Source of the DNA: Notamacropus eugenii
Lineage: Eukaryota; Chordata; Mammalia; Diprotodontia; Macropodidae
DNA length: 64,000 bases
NCBI RefSeq assembly: GCF_028372415.1
Contig: NC_092875.1
Location: forward strand, 227,577,136 to 227,641,135
Direction of reading: 5' to 3'
Part shown: positions 44,350 through 54,559 of the stretch, piece after piece
Numbering within the stretch: position 1 is the first letter of the stretch
Layout of the letters: each line of letters begins with the position of its first letter
Position numbers and translations under genes: made by a program
Notes under the pieces: generated by a model
Database searches by the model: none
Seen by the model: only the letters and a program-made list of their open reading frames with translations
What the model was told of the DNA's origin: nothing

Positions 44350-44528
44350 TACCACAGGAACATAGGGTAAGAGCTAGAAGAGACCTTAAAAGACAACTTT
44401 TTTCGAGCTTCTTAAATGAGGAAAATAAGGCTATTTGATTAAGGGACTTTCCCAATGTCACATAAATATTAAGCATTGCAGGTAAAATTTGAACCCAGGT
44501 TCTCAGACTCTGCTATCAGCAGTAGTGA
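44350..44528 (-). mobile_element. MIR3-like SINE with L3/CR1-type tail
   Basis: gggtaagagctagaagagac, cttaaaagacaac, tgaggaaaataaggctattt, taagggactttcccaatgtc, aatttgaacccaggttctca. Confidence 0.78.
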
Positions 44529-44904
44529 GTGACCTTTTCCTTCTGCCATAGAAAGATCTTCTTTCTCTGAAGAGGTAAGGGCATTCTTCTAAGAAGGCAA
44601 AAAGATGTTAAACGATTGTATAAACTCAGGACTAAAGTATAGTGATCTGTTTAGCATCTTTGATACACCTCTCTAGAGGTAATGATTTTCCAGTTTACTT
44701 GATAAGCCTGTCCAACCAAAAATGTCCCTCCCTTAGTAGCAATGACTTATTTCTTTGATCATGTTGCCAGTCTATCACCTATGAAGAATGTGTTCATTCT
44801 AACTACAATGAGATAGAATACTAATAGGTGGGGAGGGGAGGAGGGATTCAGTAGTTCATTAGTTAAAGCATAGAAAATTGTTCATTGGTTAAAGCATGGA
44901 GGAA

Positions 44905-45148
44905 AAATAATAATAATAGCCAATGTTTATCTAGCACTTTAACTTTATAAAGAGTTTTACATGTATTTTCATATTTGAATCTCACAACAACCCTATGAAA
45001 TAGGAACAGGTATTGCTGTCAGTCATTACAGAATGGCAAGGTGACTTTGCCCATGGTTCAGACAGTCAGCCTCATAGACAGAATTCAGCTCCAGGTTTGA
45101 TGACTCCAAGTCTTTTGCTCTTTCTCCTGAATCATGCCATCTCTTTAA
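44905..45148 (-). mobile_element. CORE-SINE (MIR-like, L2-type tail)
   Basis: aataataatagccaatgttt, atctagcactttaacttta, ttcatatttgaatctcacaa, caaccctatgaaataggaac, ggtgactttgcccatggttc, ctccaagtcttttgctcttt. Confidence 0.85.
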
Positions 45149-45267
45149 AAAGGTAAGCATGTGCCTCAGTGAATTTGAGTCCAAAATTTTCAAAGGAAAC
45201 ACATCTTGTTTATTCATTTTTTGAACCAGGAAAAAGTTTGAACCTCAAATGTCAGGAACATTCAACA

Positions 45268-45480
45268 ACACATTCATTTAACAAGCATTTATCTCATGCC
45301 TATGATGTGCTAGGCAAAGAGTAGGTACCAAGATGAATGAGATGTGGTCCCTGCTCACACTGAACATAGTTTCATTAGAGCCAAGAAATCTGTGAATACT
45401 CAGATACAAAGATGAAAAATGGTGCTGTCTTTGCATCCCTTGAACTTACAGTCTATTCTGGGGATAAATTAAATTTCAGC
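45268..45480 (-). mobile_element. L2 3' end
   Basis: cattcatttaacaagcattt, atctcatgcctatgatgtgc, taggcaaagagtaggtacca, gatgtggtccctgctcacac. Confidence 0.72.
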
Positions 45481-45605
45481 ATAAGTACCACATCAGATCC
45501 AAGGGCTTTCCTAATTTCTTCCTGGATTTTAGTAATGTCTTCTCCCTGAAGTAATTTGTGTTTCTTTCTGTGTATGTCTATATGTGTGAGGGTATGTTTC
45601 TTTCA

Positions 45606-45607
<2 letters not shown>

Positions 45608-45638
<31 letters not shown>
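45608..45638. repeat. (TA)n microsatellite
   Basis: About 15 TA units. Confidence 0.95.
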
Positions 45639-45639
<1 letters not shown>

Positions 45640-45642
<3 letters not shown>

Positions 45643-45745
45643 TCTACCCAGTAGAATACAAGATTATTGACCAGGGATTATTTCCAGTTTTGTCTTTTTT
45701 TATTTCCATTGCCTAGACCATATTGAATTGAATTGAACTATATGC
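45640..45745 (+). mobile_element. L2 3' end
   Basis: cccagtagaatacaagatta, ttgaccagggattatttcca, tatttccattgcctagacca, ending in gaattgaattgaac. Confidence 0.6.
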
Positions 45746-45928
45746 AGTATAAGACAAAACACAATAAGTATATGGGGATGGGTGTGAGGGAGCAGTATGA
45801 AAGCTTTGTTTTTAACATTAGAACCTTTTGGGAGTAAAGCAGAATGAGAAGAGAAAAACCAAAATATATGTACATATATCTCTCAGTAGCATTGGTGTTC
45901 AAAAAATGTGGTTGTTTTTGCAAAACAG

Positions 45929-46062
45929 GGAAGTGAAAGCAGATGGCAAGGACCAGAGGCTGAAAAGGAGAATCCTGCTATTCTTTTCATCTCCAAATTG
46001 TACTCTCTGGTCCATGATTCTTAGCATCGCAGAGTTTACAGGAGAGTTCATTATGGGTACAG
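45929..46062 (+). other. weak candidate exon
   Basis: ttgtttttgcaaaacag precedes an open frame (pieces EVKADGKDQRLKRRILLF and LWSMILSIAEFTGEFIMG) ending ACAG then gtaggc. The opposite strand is also open, which argues against real coding. Not recognised. Confidence 0.15.
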
Positions 46063-46790
46063 GTAGGCCCTCCTTGTGTAACATAGGCTGATAGGGAAAG
46101 ATAATCAAAGTCAAATGGCTTTGCTGTATTTGTAGATTGCAGTCCTGTAGGAATTTCACCCAGCATTCTGTTAAGTTAGGAATATCCATTCCTTCCCTAA
46201 TTCAGTGAATCCAAAGAAATGGGTCAACATGAATGCTGATGTTGTTTGCTAATTCTCTTCCACAAAATTTCTCCAAGGGCAGATTTTAAGAGCCTCGTCA
46301 AGTGAGCACTGTGGGCTATCCCAGGGAAATGAGAGTAGAGTCAGGAAACTGGATTCAGTATCAATGCTAATCTACTTTTTATTGAAGTATTTGTCCTTTA
46401 CCACCATCTCACTCTTGAAAAGTTTATATAAATATAACAGATGCAGATTGAGCTTGTTTTCTCTTATTTTTCTATGTAATTGAAATTGTGTCTTTGTTGT
46501 CCAAAAGAATGTCAACAACTTTCTTTGAACAACTTCATAGAACTGAAAAGATTCTACTTATAAATGGACTGAAACATCAATGTTGTAAAGGCCTTAAACT
46601 GTCTTATTTCGTTAAATTTTTAAACTTCATGTTCCCAAAGAACTGCATTTTCCCCTAAGAACTTTCAGACATTTTACATGCTGCCATGTCATGCTTTCCT
46701 TTCTCTGCCAGGCTATTTTTATAGGCCAAGCCTATATCCAGAATCGTGTGTCTTTTAATATTCATTTAGTTAATTTCAGCAGTCATGAAA
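46063..46790. other. unassigned sequence
   Basis: Nothing recognised. Confidence 0.4.
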
Positions 46791-46794
46791 GCTG

Positions 46795-47195
46795 CTTCTT
46801 TTCTTCTTTCTGAGGATGCAGTGAATGTGATATCTGGGTGCATTAGGAAAAGCTTTATGAAGAAATGGACACTTCAAGTAGACTATAACAAAAGGGGTTG
46901 ATTTCAACAGACAGAAATATGAAAGGATTCCACTCCAGAAATGTAGTCTACGCAAATACATGAAGCCAGAGAAGGCAGAATAGATGACAGGATAACTTCA
47001 GGGAATTGTAAGTAGTGCAATAGAATTGGAACAAGGAATGAATAAAAAGGAGTGATATGAAAAAGGTTGGAAAGGTAAATTAAAGTCTTAGCATGGAAGG
47101 TTTGGAATACCAGGATACAGATACTGTATTTTATCCTTTAAGAAATAGGGAGATATTGAATACCTCTTAGCAAGGGAGTCACAGGGCATATCTGG
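46795..47195 (-). mobile_element. L2 3' region, copy 1
   Basis: attaggaaaagctttatgaa, gaaatggacacttcaagtag, attccactccagaaatgtag, agggaattgtaagtagtgca, tgatatgaaaaaggttggaa, attttatcctttaagaaata, gggagatattgaatacctc. Confidence 0.75.
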
Positions 47196-47395
47196 ATAGA
47201 CGGGTAGATAGACAGATATGCATATCTTTATACACACACATGCATATGCACAATACATACCATACCACCTATGTGTGTATATATATATGAATATGCATAC
47301 ATACATGTATGTGTATGCATGCATATTATACTTTTGCACACATTCATGTGTATATAAGTGCATGTGTATGTGTAAATATATATCAAGTAAGAAAA
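47196..47395. repeat. compound GATA/CATA/TATG microsatellite
   Basis: gatagacgggtagatagac, atacacacacatgcatatg, (TA)n, tgtatgtgtatgcatgcat. Confidence 0.92.
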
Positions 47396-47494
47396 CTTGG
47401 GCAGCTATGTGAAGGATAAATTGGCATGAGGAAAATTGAGGAATTAGGGAATTGTTCTGTAGCTACCAGGGCCCAAATGGGTTAGGATTTTTAA

Positions 47495-48090
47495 TGAAAA
47501 GACAGATCAAGGAAGAATCCTTGGAAAACATGATTCTTGCACTGGGTCATAAAGTAGGACTAGTATTCTAATAGACAGAAATACCAGTTTCAGTGAGGTG
47601 TAGTGTACATGGAAAGTAGCAGTATGATATAAAGCAAATAAGATAGCATAGCCCCCCGATTGTTCAGGGCTTTGAATGGCAAGCTAAATAACTGTAATTA
47701 TGTTTAGCTGACAATAGTGAGCCACTGAAGAGTTTTGAGCAAAGGAACAAGACAAAAACCTATGAAAAAAAGGAAGTTTGCAACATCAATACGAATGTGG
47801 ACTGGGGAGAAGAGAGTGTAGGGCTAAGAAGAGAAGTTAGAAAGCCATTATATGTAATAGTTTAAGTGGGGTAATAATGAGGCCTATGTTAGACTATGAA
47901 AAGGAGATTAGAGAAAGAACCCCAGAGAAATTGCAGAGGTAGAATTGATAAAAGTTAAAAATCATGCCAAGATTCTGACCATGAGAGGCAGGAGGAATAC
48001 AGGTACAGAAATTATGGTGTTGCAAAGGATAGTAGATTTCTGGAGAAAACATAAGTTCAATTTTGACATAGTGTTTGAAGTTTGCAGGAT
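47495..48090 (-). mobile_element. L2 3' region, copy 2
   Basis: gtgtagtgtacatggaaagt, gttcagggctttgaatggca, gtgagccactgaagagtttt, gagcaaaggaacaagac, gtggactggggagaagagag, gagaaagaaccccagagaaa, catgccaagattctgaccat, tgacatagtgtttgaagttt. Same strand and region as copy 1, so two insertions or a duplication. Confidence 0.8.
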
Positions 48091-48091
48091 G

Positions 48092-48262
48092 ACAGGAACC
48101 ATTTTCATTTTACAGATTGGGAAACTGAGATCCAGATTAGATTAAATGACTTGCCTATGGTTACACAGCTACTAAGTCAAAGAGCCAGGATTCAAAATTG
48201 AAATCTAGGACTTTTGATTGCAAATTCAATGTTTTTTTTTTATTGTACTATGCACACCAAGT
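48092..48262 (-). mobile_element. MIR-type CORE-SINE
   Basis: tttacagattgggaaactga, gattagattaaatgacttgc, tggttacacagctactaagt, aaagagccaggattcaaaat. Confidence 0.88.
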
Positions 48263-48449
48263 GCAGAGTTCTACTAGTAGACATGAGAAGATATCTTTTA
48301 GGTAGCTTGCAGTATAACTGAAACTCAGGAGAAAGAAAAGGTTGAGGATTCAGATATTGGTGTCACCTGCCGATGGATAGTAGATAAAACCATGGGAATG
48401 AATGAACTTGTCAAAGGAAAAGTAATTGTGTTTTTGCTTTTGTTTTGTT

Positions 48450-48935
48450 TTGTTTTGTGGTGTAGAATTTGCCATCTTGTGCTCTTTTCATCCATCACTA
48501 CCCCAGCATGGATTAAGAAAAGGAAAAAAAGCAGTAGTTAAACCAAGAAGGGGGTAAAACCCAAGTTATAACTCACCCCCTTGATAGAGCTTCCTGGTAG
48601 CCTCCTGCTATGTTAATTAGCTTTCTGGTCACCTACAGGGATAAAAAGTACCAGACATATGAGGTTGGAGTCCTTCCAACTTGGTAGATACCTAGAAACC
48701 ACATGAATCCCATATTCTTCCCTTGTGACCAGTGCATTTCTATATGAAGTCAAGAAGGGAAAGATGATATATCCATAGAAGCTAAGTGCCACTCTAGCTT
48801 TGTTGTATGCCCTAGCTACATTAGGGCTAAGTAAACTTCATTTTATTAACTGTTCAATGATCTGTGGGTGATTCATTTCAATCCAGCATTGAACTTGGAC
48901 TAGCAGGGTGACAGAAACAGTCTTGCCTGTAACAA
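48450..48935 (+). mobile_element. candidate solo LTR
   Basis: tgtagaatttgccatcttgt near the left edge, then a TATA-like cagggataaaaagtacc (48636-48652), ccacatgaatcccatattct, gtgaccagtgcatttctata, agggctaagtaaacttcatt (poly(A)-signal variant), aatgatctgtgggtgattca, agggtgacagaaacagtctt. The order fits U3-R-U5. No internal viral genes and no target duplication were found. Confidence 0.38.
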
Positions 48936-48979
48936 CTGCTATTCAATTAACTAGTAAGTTGAAATGCCTTTTTAAAACC

Positions 48980-49260
48980 AGTCCAATTCAATCCAATAAT
49001 TATTTTTAAGGATTTACCTCACACTGGGTACTTTGATAGATTCTAACACACATACACACACACATACACACACACACACACACATACATGCACACACAAA
49101 TGAAAAGCAGTCCCTGTCCTCCAAGGGACTTTTATTTTCTTGAGGAGATATAACATGAAAAGAGATGATTATATATCACGAGGATTTCAGAAGGAAGAGA
49201 ATACTTAAATTTAGGAGGATTGGGGAAGATTCAAAAATATAACTTGATTATATGAAAAGC
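48980..49260 (-). mobile_element. L2 3' end with CA array
   Basis: ccaattcaatccaataatta, cacactgggtactttgatag, agcagtccctgtcctccaag, cttgaggagatataacatg. A (CA)n with tacaca breaks (49047-49099) sits inside. Confidence 0.72.
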
Positions 49261-50412
49261 AAATGCAGATATGGCTCTAGATAAACAGCTCTCCCTTAGG
49301 CAAATAACACCAACGAGGGTGACTTGACAGGTAGAAAGTTGAACTCAATGAAATTACTCTGTCAGAAAGTGTTGCTTGGTGTATGGGAAAGTTTATATGC
49401 TACACTGAACAGGTGATGGTGTATCTGACATATTTAAGGTATATATTTAAGACTGAAGTACACTTTCATCATTTCCTGAAATGTCAGCTGTGCATGGTTC
49501 TCCCTAACCTTTTAAAAATGTAGGTATAGAGGTCTTAAATCCTCTTTAGTGAAATAGAAATCGAAGTTATAATTTTTGCCTTGTCTAAAAATAATAAAAA
49601 TTTAACATGCTATGAAATTCTTCTCCTCTCCTCTTTTTTTTTCCTTTCTTATCCCCACCAAGTAATACTAAGAATATGGTGTTGAAATTATACTTTCGGG
49701 GTATCCTTTTCAGACTGGTCCACTAATTATTTGTACATAATGATATATCACTACATGTTGGAGATATTAACCATTCATTCATTTCTATACCACCATGATT
49801 ACAACCCATTACCAGAAGAATAAAACTGACTGAACAGAGTAGCCCAAAAGCATAAACAAAATGTGAACATATGAGCAAGTAAGAGTATAGGCTGAGTCCC
49901 CCTAGCCTTGGCCATCCTCTGGTAGGCATCACATTTTCTGTACTGGCAGAAACTGAGTCATCATATTTAAATATTTAAAGAAAAAAAATTAAAACAACAG
50001 TAATAATACACATAACAGATCCTGTGTAATGGCACTGTTGACCTTAAAATCACTTTAGCAAATAATTCCACAAATTGGTAGGGCTTGCCAACACTCAATT
50101 TGGCCTGTTAATTGGCATGTGTCCCACTCTACTGAAGAGTAATCTCCCCAAATCACACAATTCACATGTTCCCAACATATTCTTAGGCTATTTGCTTGAA
50201 TAAACTCAAACACATTCTATCCTTATTTCTTATATAATTTATCTCTTCTTTGATAGTTGGAATCCTTAATACTTAAAACCCTCTGTCTTGCTTATCTTCG
50301 TCTACTTACATTCTCTTTCTGTCTGTAGATGGAGTCATTGGCTGAGCAAATAAAAATTTTGCATCTCTTCCTTGCCCCATCTTCCTGATATATTTACCTG
50401 CTGCTGCTGCTA
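49261..50412. other. unassigned sequence
   Basis: No gene or repeat recognised. The 69-codon minus-strand stretch at 49932-49723 has no likeness to a family. Confidence 0.4.
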
Positions 50413-50414
50413 AT

Positions 50415-50642
50415 GAGAACAATTATAACTAGCACTTATGTAGAGTTGTAAACTTTATGCGAGTTCTCTCTCTTGATTTTCACAATAACGCTTCAGGATA
50501 GGTACTATTATTATCCCCATTTCACATTGGGGAAACTGAGGCTGAAAGAAGTTAAATGCCTTGCCCAGAGTCAGAGGCAGGTCTTTCTGACTCCAAGTCC
50601 AGCAATATGTGCACTGTGTCACTTAGCTACTTCTTTATGCAA
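50415..50642 (-). mobile_element. CORE-SINE (MIR-like, L2-type tail)
   Basis: ataactagcacttatgtaga, cttgattttcacaataacgc, taggtactattattatcccc, ttggggaaactgaggctgaa, agaagttaaatgccttgccc, gcactgtgtcacttagctac. Confidence 0.92.
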
Positions 50643-51155
50643 TCCTCATTAAATCTCAAGGGGATGTGATAACCCAATCACCTGACAGATTCATGACTAT
50701 CATTCTTGTGCCTGGAGCAAGTGACACAAAATATTCCTAGGACAAGGAGTTTGGGGAGACGGAGAGAATTTGGACTTTAGGACGCAAGGTTCTATGGGGG
50801 GGATAATCCATTGGAAGGTAGGGTGGATATCAGCACTATGGATAGAGGTCCTAAGTTATTTATGGTGAGACTGACACTGTAGGATGAGAGAAGACCAAGC
50901 TAGGGAAAAGATCATTACCTGGGTTGTGATTTTCATGGATGAAGAACATTATAGCTTCCTACATTAACCAATTATTTAGGGAAAAAAATGTCCCTAATTC
51001 CTGCTTCCAGCCACTGATGAAGTTCAAGTGCTGTCTTTATAAAACCTTCTTTATTTTAGCACCTTAGGAAAAAGACCCAGTCACCGTAGTCTAGTTATGG
51101 TCCTGAATGCTGGAGCCTCTGAAGAAAACAAAGGCTCTGGGACTGACACATATAT

Positions 51156-51160
<5 letters not shown>

Positions 51161-51222
<62 letters not shown>
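51161..51222. repeat. (TA)31 microsatellite
   Basis: Sixty-two bases of uninterrupted TA. Confidence 0.97.
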
Positions 51223-51225
<3 letters not shown>

Positions 51226-51554
51226 CAGGGGGGAATAAATTGCTGTTTCCTGTCTCTCCTTGGCCTCATAAATTCCTGTTCTCTCTCTCATTTTTTCTTC
51301 TACTTCTTTCTTTCTCTTCCCACTCTCTCACCTGCAGCTTCTCCTGTAGATCTGAAAGATAATGGAGCATTCTGGAGAGTAGCTATACTTAGAAGTCACT
51401 GCAAGTTCTGAGGCACGTCTCCTCTGCTCTGCAAAGAAAGACAGTCTCTCTTGAGAAAATACATAGTGTCCCATAGTCTGCCCAGAAATAAATTCGTTTT
51501 GCCTTAGACTTAATTTAAATATTATTTCTTGCTTTAAATAGTCATTTTTTGCTT

Positions 51555-51825
51555 AGGACCATAAATCTAGAAGTAGAAGAGATCTCAGAGTTTATCTAGT
51601 CTAATTCTCTAATGTTTAAGATGAGATAATTGAGATATAGGGAATTTGAACGATGTGGCCAAGAACACACAATAATAATGATCAGTCAGAGTTTCAATCA
51701 CAGAGCTCTGAGTACTAAGATATATATACTATATATTATCTAGTATATGTATATACTTATCTTAGTGTATATATAGACATGTATATATACATACTAAGCC
51801 AGAGATCTTTCCACTGCATTATGTT
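51555..51825 (-). mobile_element. MIR3-like SINE split by an AT tract
   Basis: accataaatctagaagtaga, agagatctcagagtttatct, agtctaattctctaatgttt, cagagtttcaatcacagagc and, after the AT tract, ccagagatctttccactgca. Confidence 0.75.
51713..51798. repeat. AT tract bounded by a 7-bp direct repeat, with inner inverted repeat
   Basis: tactaag occurs at 51713-51719 and 51792-51798. actaagata (51714-51722) is the complement of tatcttagt (51758-51766). The tract interrupts the SINE. Confidence 0.9.
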
Positions 51826-51934
51826 AAAAATGATCAAATATGTAAACAAATAAATGAGTGAATGAGTATATAAATAAGCAAATATATCTTTGCTAAGAAA
51901 ATTTTTTTATTCTAACAGTATAGAGTGAAACAGT

Positions 51935-51992
51935 AATCAATCTATCAATCAACAAACATTTATTAGGTTCTTATCAAATTCTAGTCTAACTT
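51935..51992 (-). mobile_element. L2 3' tip
   Basis: caatctatcaatcaacaaac, atttattaggttcttatc. Confidence 0.7.
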
Positions 51993-52639
51993 TCTATAAG
52001 GAATAACAATAAGAACTGAAAGTTAGAGTCATTAAAATATCCTCTAATAAAAGCAAAAGAATTTTAGGTTAGGAAAAGAACTATTTGACTGTAAACACTG
52101 CCCCGACTACAAAAAAAAAAAGGTCATAGAATTTCCTTCCTAATAAGATAGCTGGATACAACGTGTTTATTTAAGGATTTGGAATCACAAGATTAGCCCA
52201 TATGATTTAGAACTCTTTGACTGAAGTCAAGTTCTCATGAAGGCAACAACAAATAGTCATACGCTTTAGTCATCAAAATTAACATAAAAATCTATCTTTT
52301 CTTGTCACCAGTTCATTAAAGAGAACAGAAGTTCAAATAGAAATGAGTGAAAATTGGGTCTTTAAAGCTGCTAAAAGTATTGTTGCACTGGAGTTAATGT
52401 ACATTCTGCATTAATGATCATGGGAAACACAAATTATCAGCAAAATGGCAAATAAGATTATTTGAGAGTAGCAAATAGAATTTCAGTGTGTCCATCTAAC
52501 AGGCACATTGAAAAGCACAAGACCTAACATTTTTGCAGAGTACTTTAGGGTTTATATTTAATAACCCTCCTTGGATAAGTAGAAAAGCATTGGCATGTAG
52601 TTAGGACTTTTTGAATGTTTGTCAATCAATGGATTGTTC

Positions 52640-52925
52640 AGGTTCTATCCAGTACCGTCATCTTGTCATCTTTCAACATACTACTCCTTGCTACCTCCAC
52701 CCCATCATTTTTTACCTTCTAAAGATCGTGACAATTTATCATTCTATGCTGTACTCACAATCTCTGTAGCTGTCTAGCCCAAAACTACTTTCCTTAGTCA
52801 TCATTCCCTAATAAGTGGTTTATCCCCCTAAGAAAATGTAAGATTTTTGAAGAAAAGCCCTGTCTTACTTTTTGTATTTTTTTCTCTCACATAGGACCTG
52901 TAATTTAATTGATTCAGGAACATCA
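52640..52925 (+). mobile_element. decayed L2 3' region
   Basis: aaaatgtaagatttttgaag, aaaagccctgtcttactttt, tgtatttttttctctcacat resemble the sense L2 end. The upstream part is weaker. Confidence 0.4.
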
Positions 52926-53021
52926 GATGTTATAGATCCCTGTTCAGTAAATACGGATTTGCCACCTTCTCTTCAATTGTTGGTCCCAGTGAGTTACCCA
53001 GAGTTTGGGATATTATGTAAT

Positions 53022-53708
53022 TTAAAAAAAAATTTTAATTAATTTTATTCATTTTCAGTGTTCTAAAATCAATATCATGTAACTTAGATTTTTTTTCCCA
53101 TCCCTCCGCCCTACCTCCCCCTTCCCTCCCTGAGATGGCATACAATTTTATGTAGGTTCTACACATGCATTACTATTAAATACATTTTCACTATAGTCAT
53201 GCTATGTAGAAGAATTAAAATGAATGGGAAAAATCATATAACAAACCAAAACATGATACAAAAGAAAATGACCTGCTACATTCTGTGATTGAATTCCATA
53301 GTTCTTTCTCTGGATGTGGAGGGCATTTTTCCTTAAAAGATCATTGGGAACTTTTTTAAGTTCTTGCATTGCAATGGAGTTCCAAGTCTACCAGAAAAAA
53401 CTCTTGCAAACTGTGGTCATTGCTGTGCGCAAAGTTCTCCTGGTTCTGCTCCTTTCACTCAGCATCAGATCATACAAGTCTTTCCAGGCCTCTCTGAATT
53501 CTTCCTGTTCATCATTTCTTATAGTGCAACAGTATTCTATTGCATTTATATACCATAATTTATTCAGCCATTCCCCAATTGATGGGCATCCCCTTGATTT
53601 CCAGTTTTTGGCCACCACGAAGAGTGTGTCTATAAATATTTTTGTACATATGGGACCTTTTCCCATGTTTATGATCTCTTGAGGATGCAGTCCTAGAAGC
53701 AATATTGC
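53022..53708 (-). mobile_element. 5'-truncated L1 3' end
   Basis: Reversed L1: T/A-rich end, ccctacctcccccttccctc (G-rich tract reversed), catacaattttatgtaggtt, attctttctctggatgtgg-like words, ctcctggttctgctcctttc, atttcttatagtgcaacagt, ccattccccaattgatgggc, aatatttttgtacatatggg. The minus-strand frame over 53388-53702 is the C-terminal ORF2 region and 3' UTR. Confidence 0.92.
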
Positions 53709-53709
53709 A

Positions 53710-54035
53710 ACATATACTGGCTATTTTATTTTGGGCAAGTTACATAATGTCAGATTGGCTAACATGACAGAACAGGAAGATGATAAATGTTGGAGAGGAT
53801 GTGAGCTGATCCAACCATTCTGGAGAGCTTAGACAGGCTGACACTTTTGCATTATTGAGGTGAAAATTAGTCTCTATGGGTGGGAATTAAAATTTAATTA
53901 AGAGAGATGGCAGTAGCAGGAGACTTCACTGAGTCCTGATTTTTCCATATGTAAAATGGGTACAATAATGCTCTATTTAGCTGTGTTGTTGTGACATATG
54001 TGTTTTGTCAAGGGTCATATGGGTTATTAATAATA
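53710..54035 (+). mobile_element. decayed MIR interrupted by L1-derived pieces
   Basis: ttgggcaagttacataatg (53731-53749) and ccatatgtaaaatgggtaca (53946 on) look like two halves of one MIR. Between them 53750-53870 carries L1 sense pieces: cagattggctaacatgacag, gataaatgttggagaggatg, gagctgatccaaccattctg and gacacttttgcattattgag. Confidence 0.5.
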
Positions 54036-54559
54036 TTTAAAAGTAATTTTGGAGAGCAAGTGAGAAGAGACCAAAGAATAATATAATGGACCTCCCATGG
54101 AATGGGAGAGTCAATAACTGCTATTTAACCCTACTTTTATTATATATACTAATTTTTGCTATGTCATAGTTTTTCTTTTTTCTTCTCTCTTTTGTTCATT
54201 TATTCATTCATTTTTTTTCTTTTTTGTGAATTAATTTATTTGTTTTCAGTTTTTAACAATCACTCCCATAAATTTTAAATTTTCCCCCTCCATACTCCCT
54301 CCCTCCACATGAGGGCATACAATCTTATATGGGTTCTGCACATACATCCTTATTAAACACATTTCCACGTTGGTCATGTTGCATAGAAGAATTAAAATGA
54401 ATGGGAGAAACCACAAGAAAAACAAAATAAAACATAAGAAAAGAGAAAATAGTTGACTTCATCCTGCATTCTGACTCTATAGTTCTTTCTCTGGATGTGC
54501 ATGGCATATTACACTGAGAATCCTTTGAAAATGTTTAGGTCCTTGCATTGCTGTGAAGG

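Noticed and set aside
45899..46189. 96-codon minus-strand frame opposite the weak exon candidate
   Set aside because: No splice-like borders in that frame and no family likeness; mutual openness of both strands suggests chance.
53314..53702. 122-codon plus-strand and 104-codon minus-strand frames
   Set aside because: The minus-strand one is the L1 ORF2 C-terminus and UTR; the plus-strand one is its shadow.
53022..53830. Simple twin-priming inversion of one L1
   Set aside because: The opposite-strand L1 pieces are separated from the minus-strand L1 by MIR-like sequence and are out of order, so a single clean inversion does not explain them; kept only as one possibility.
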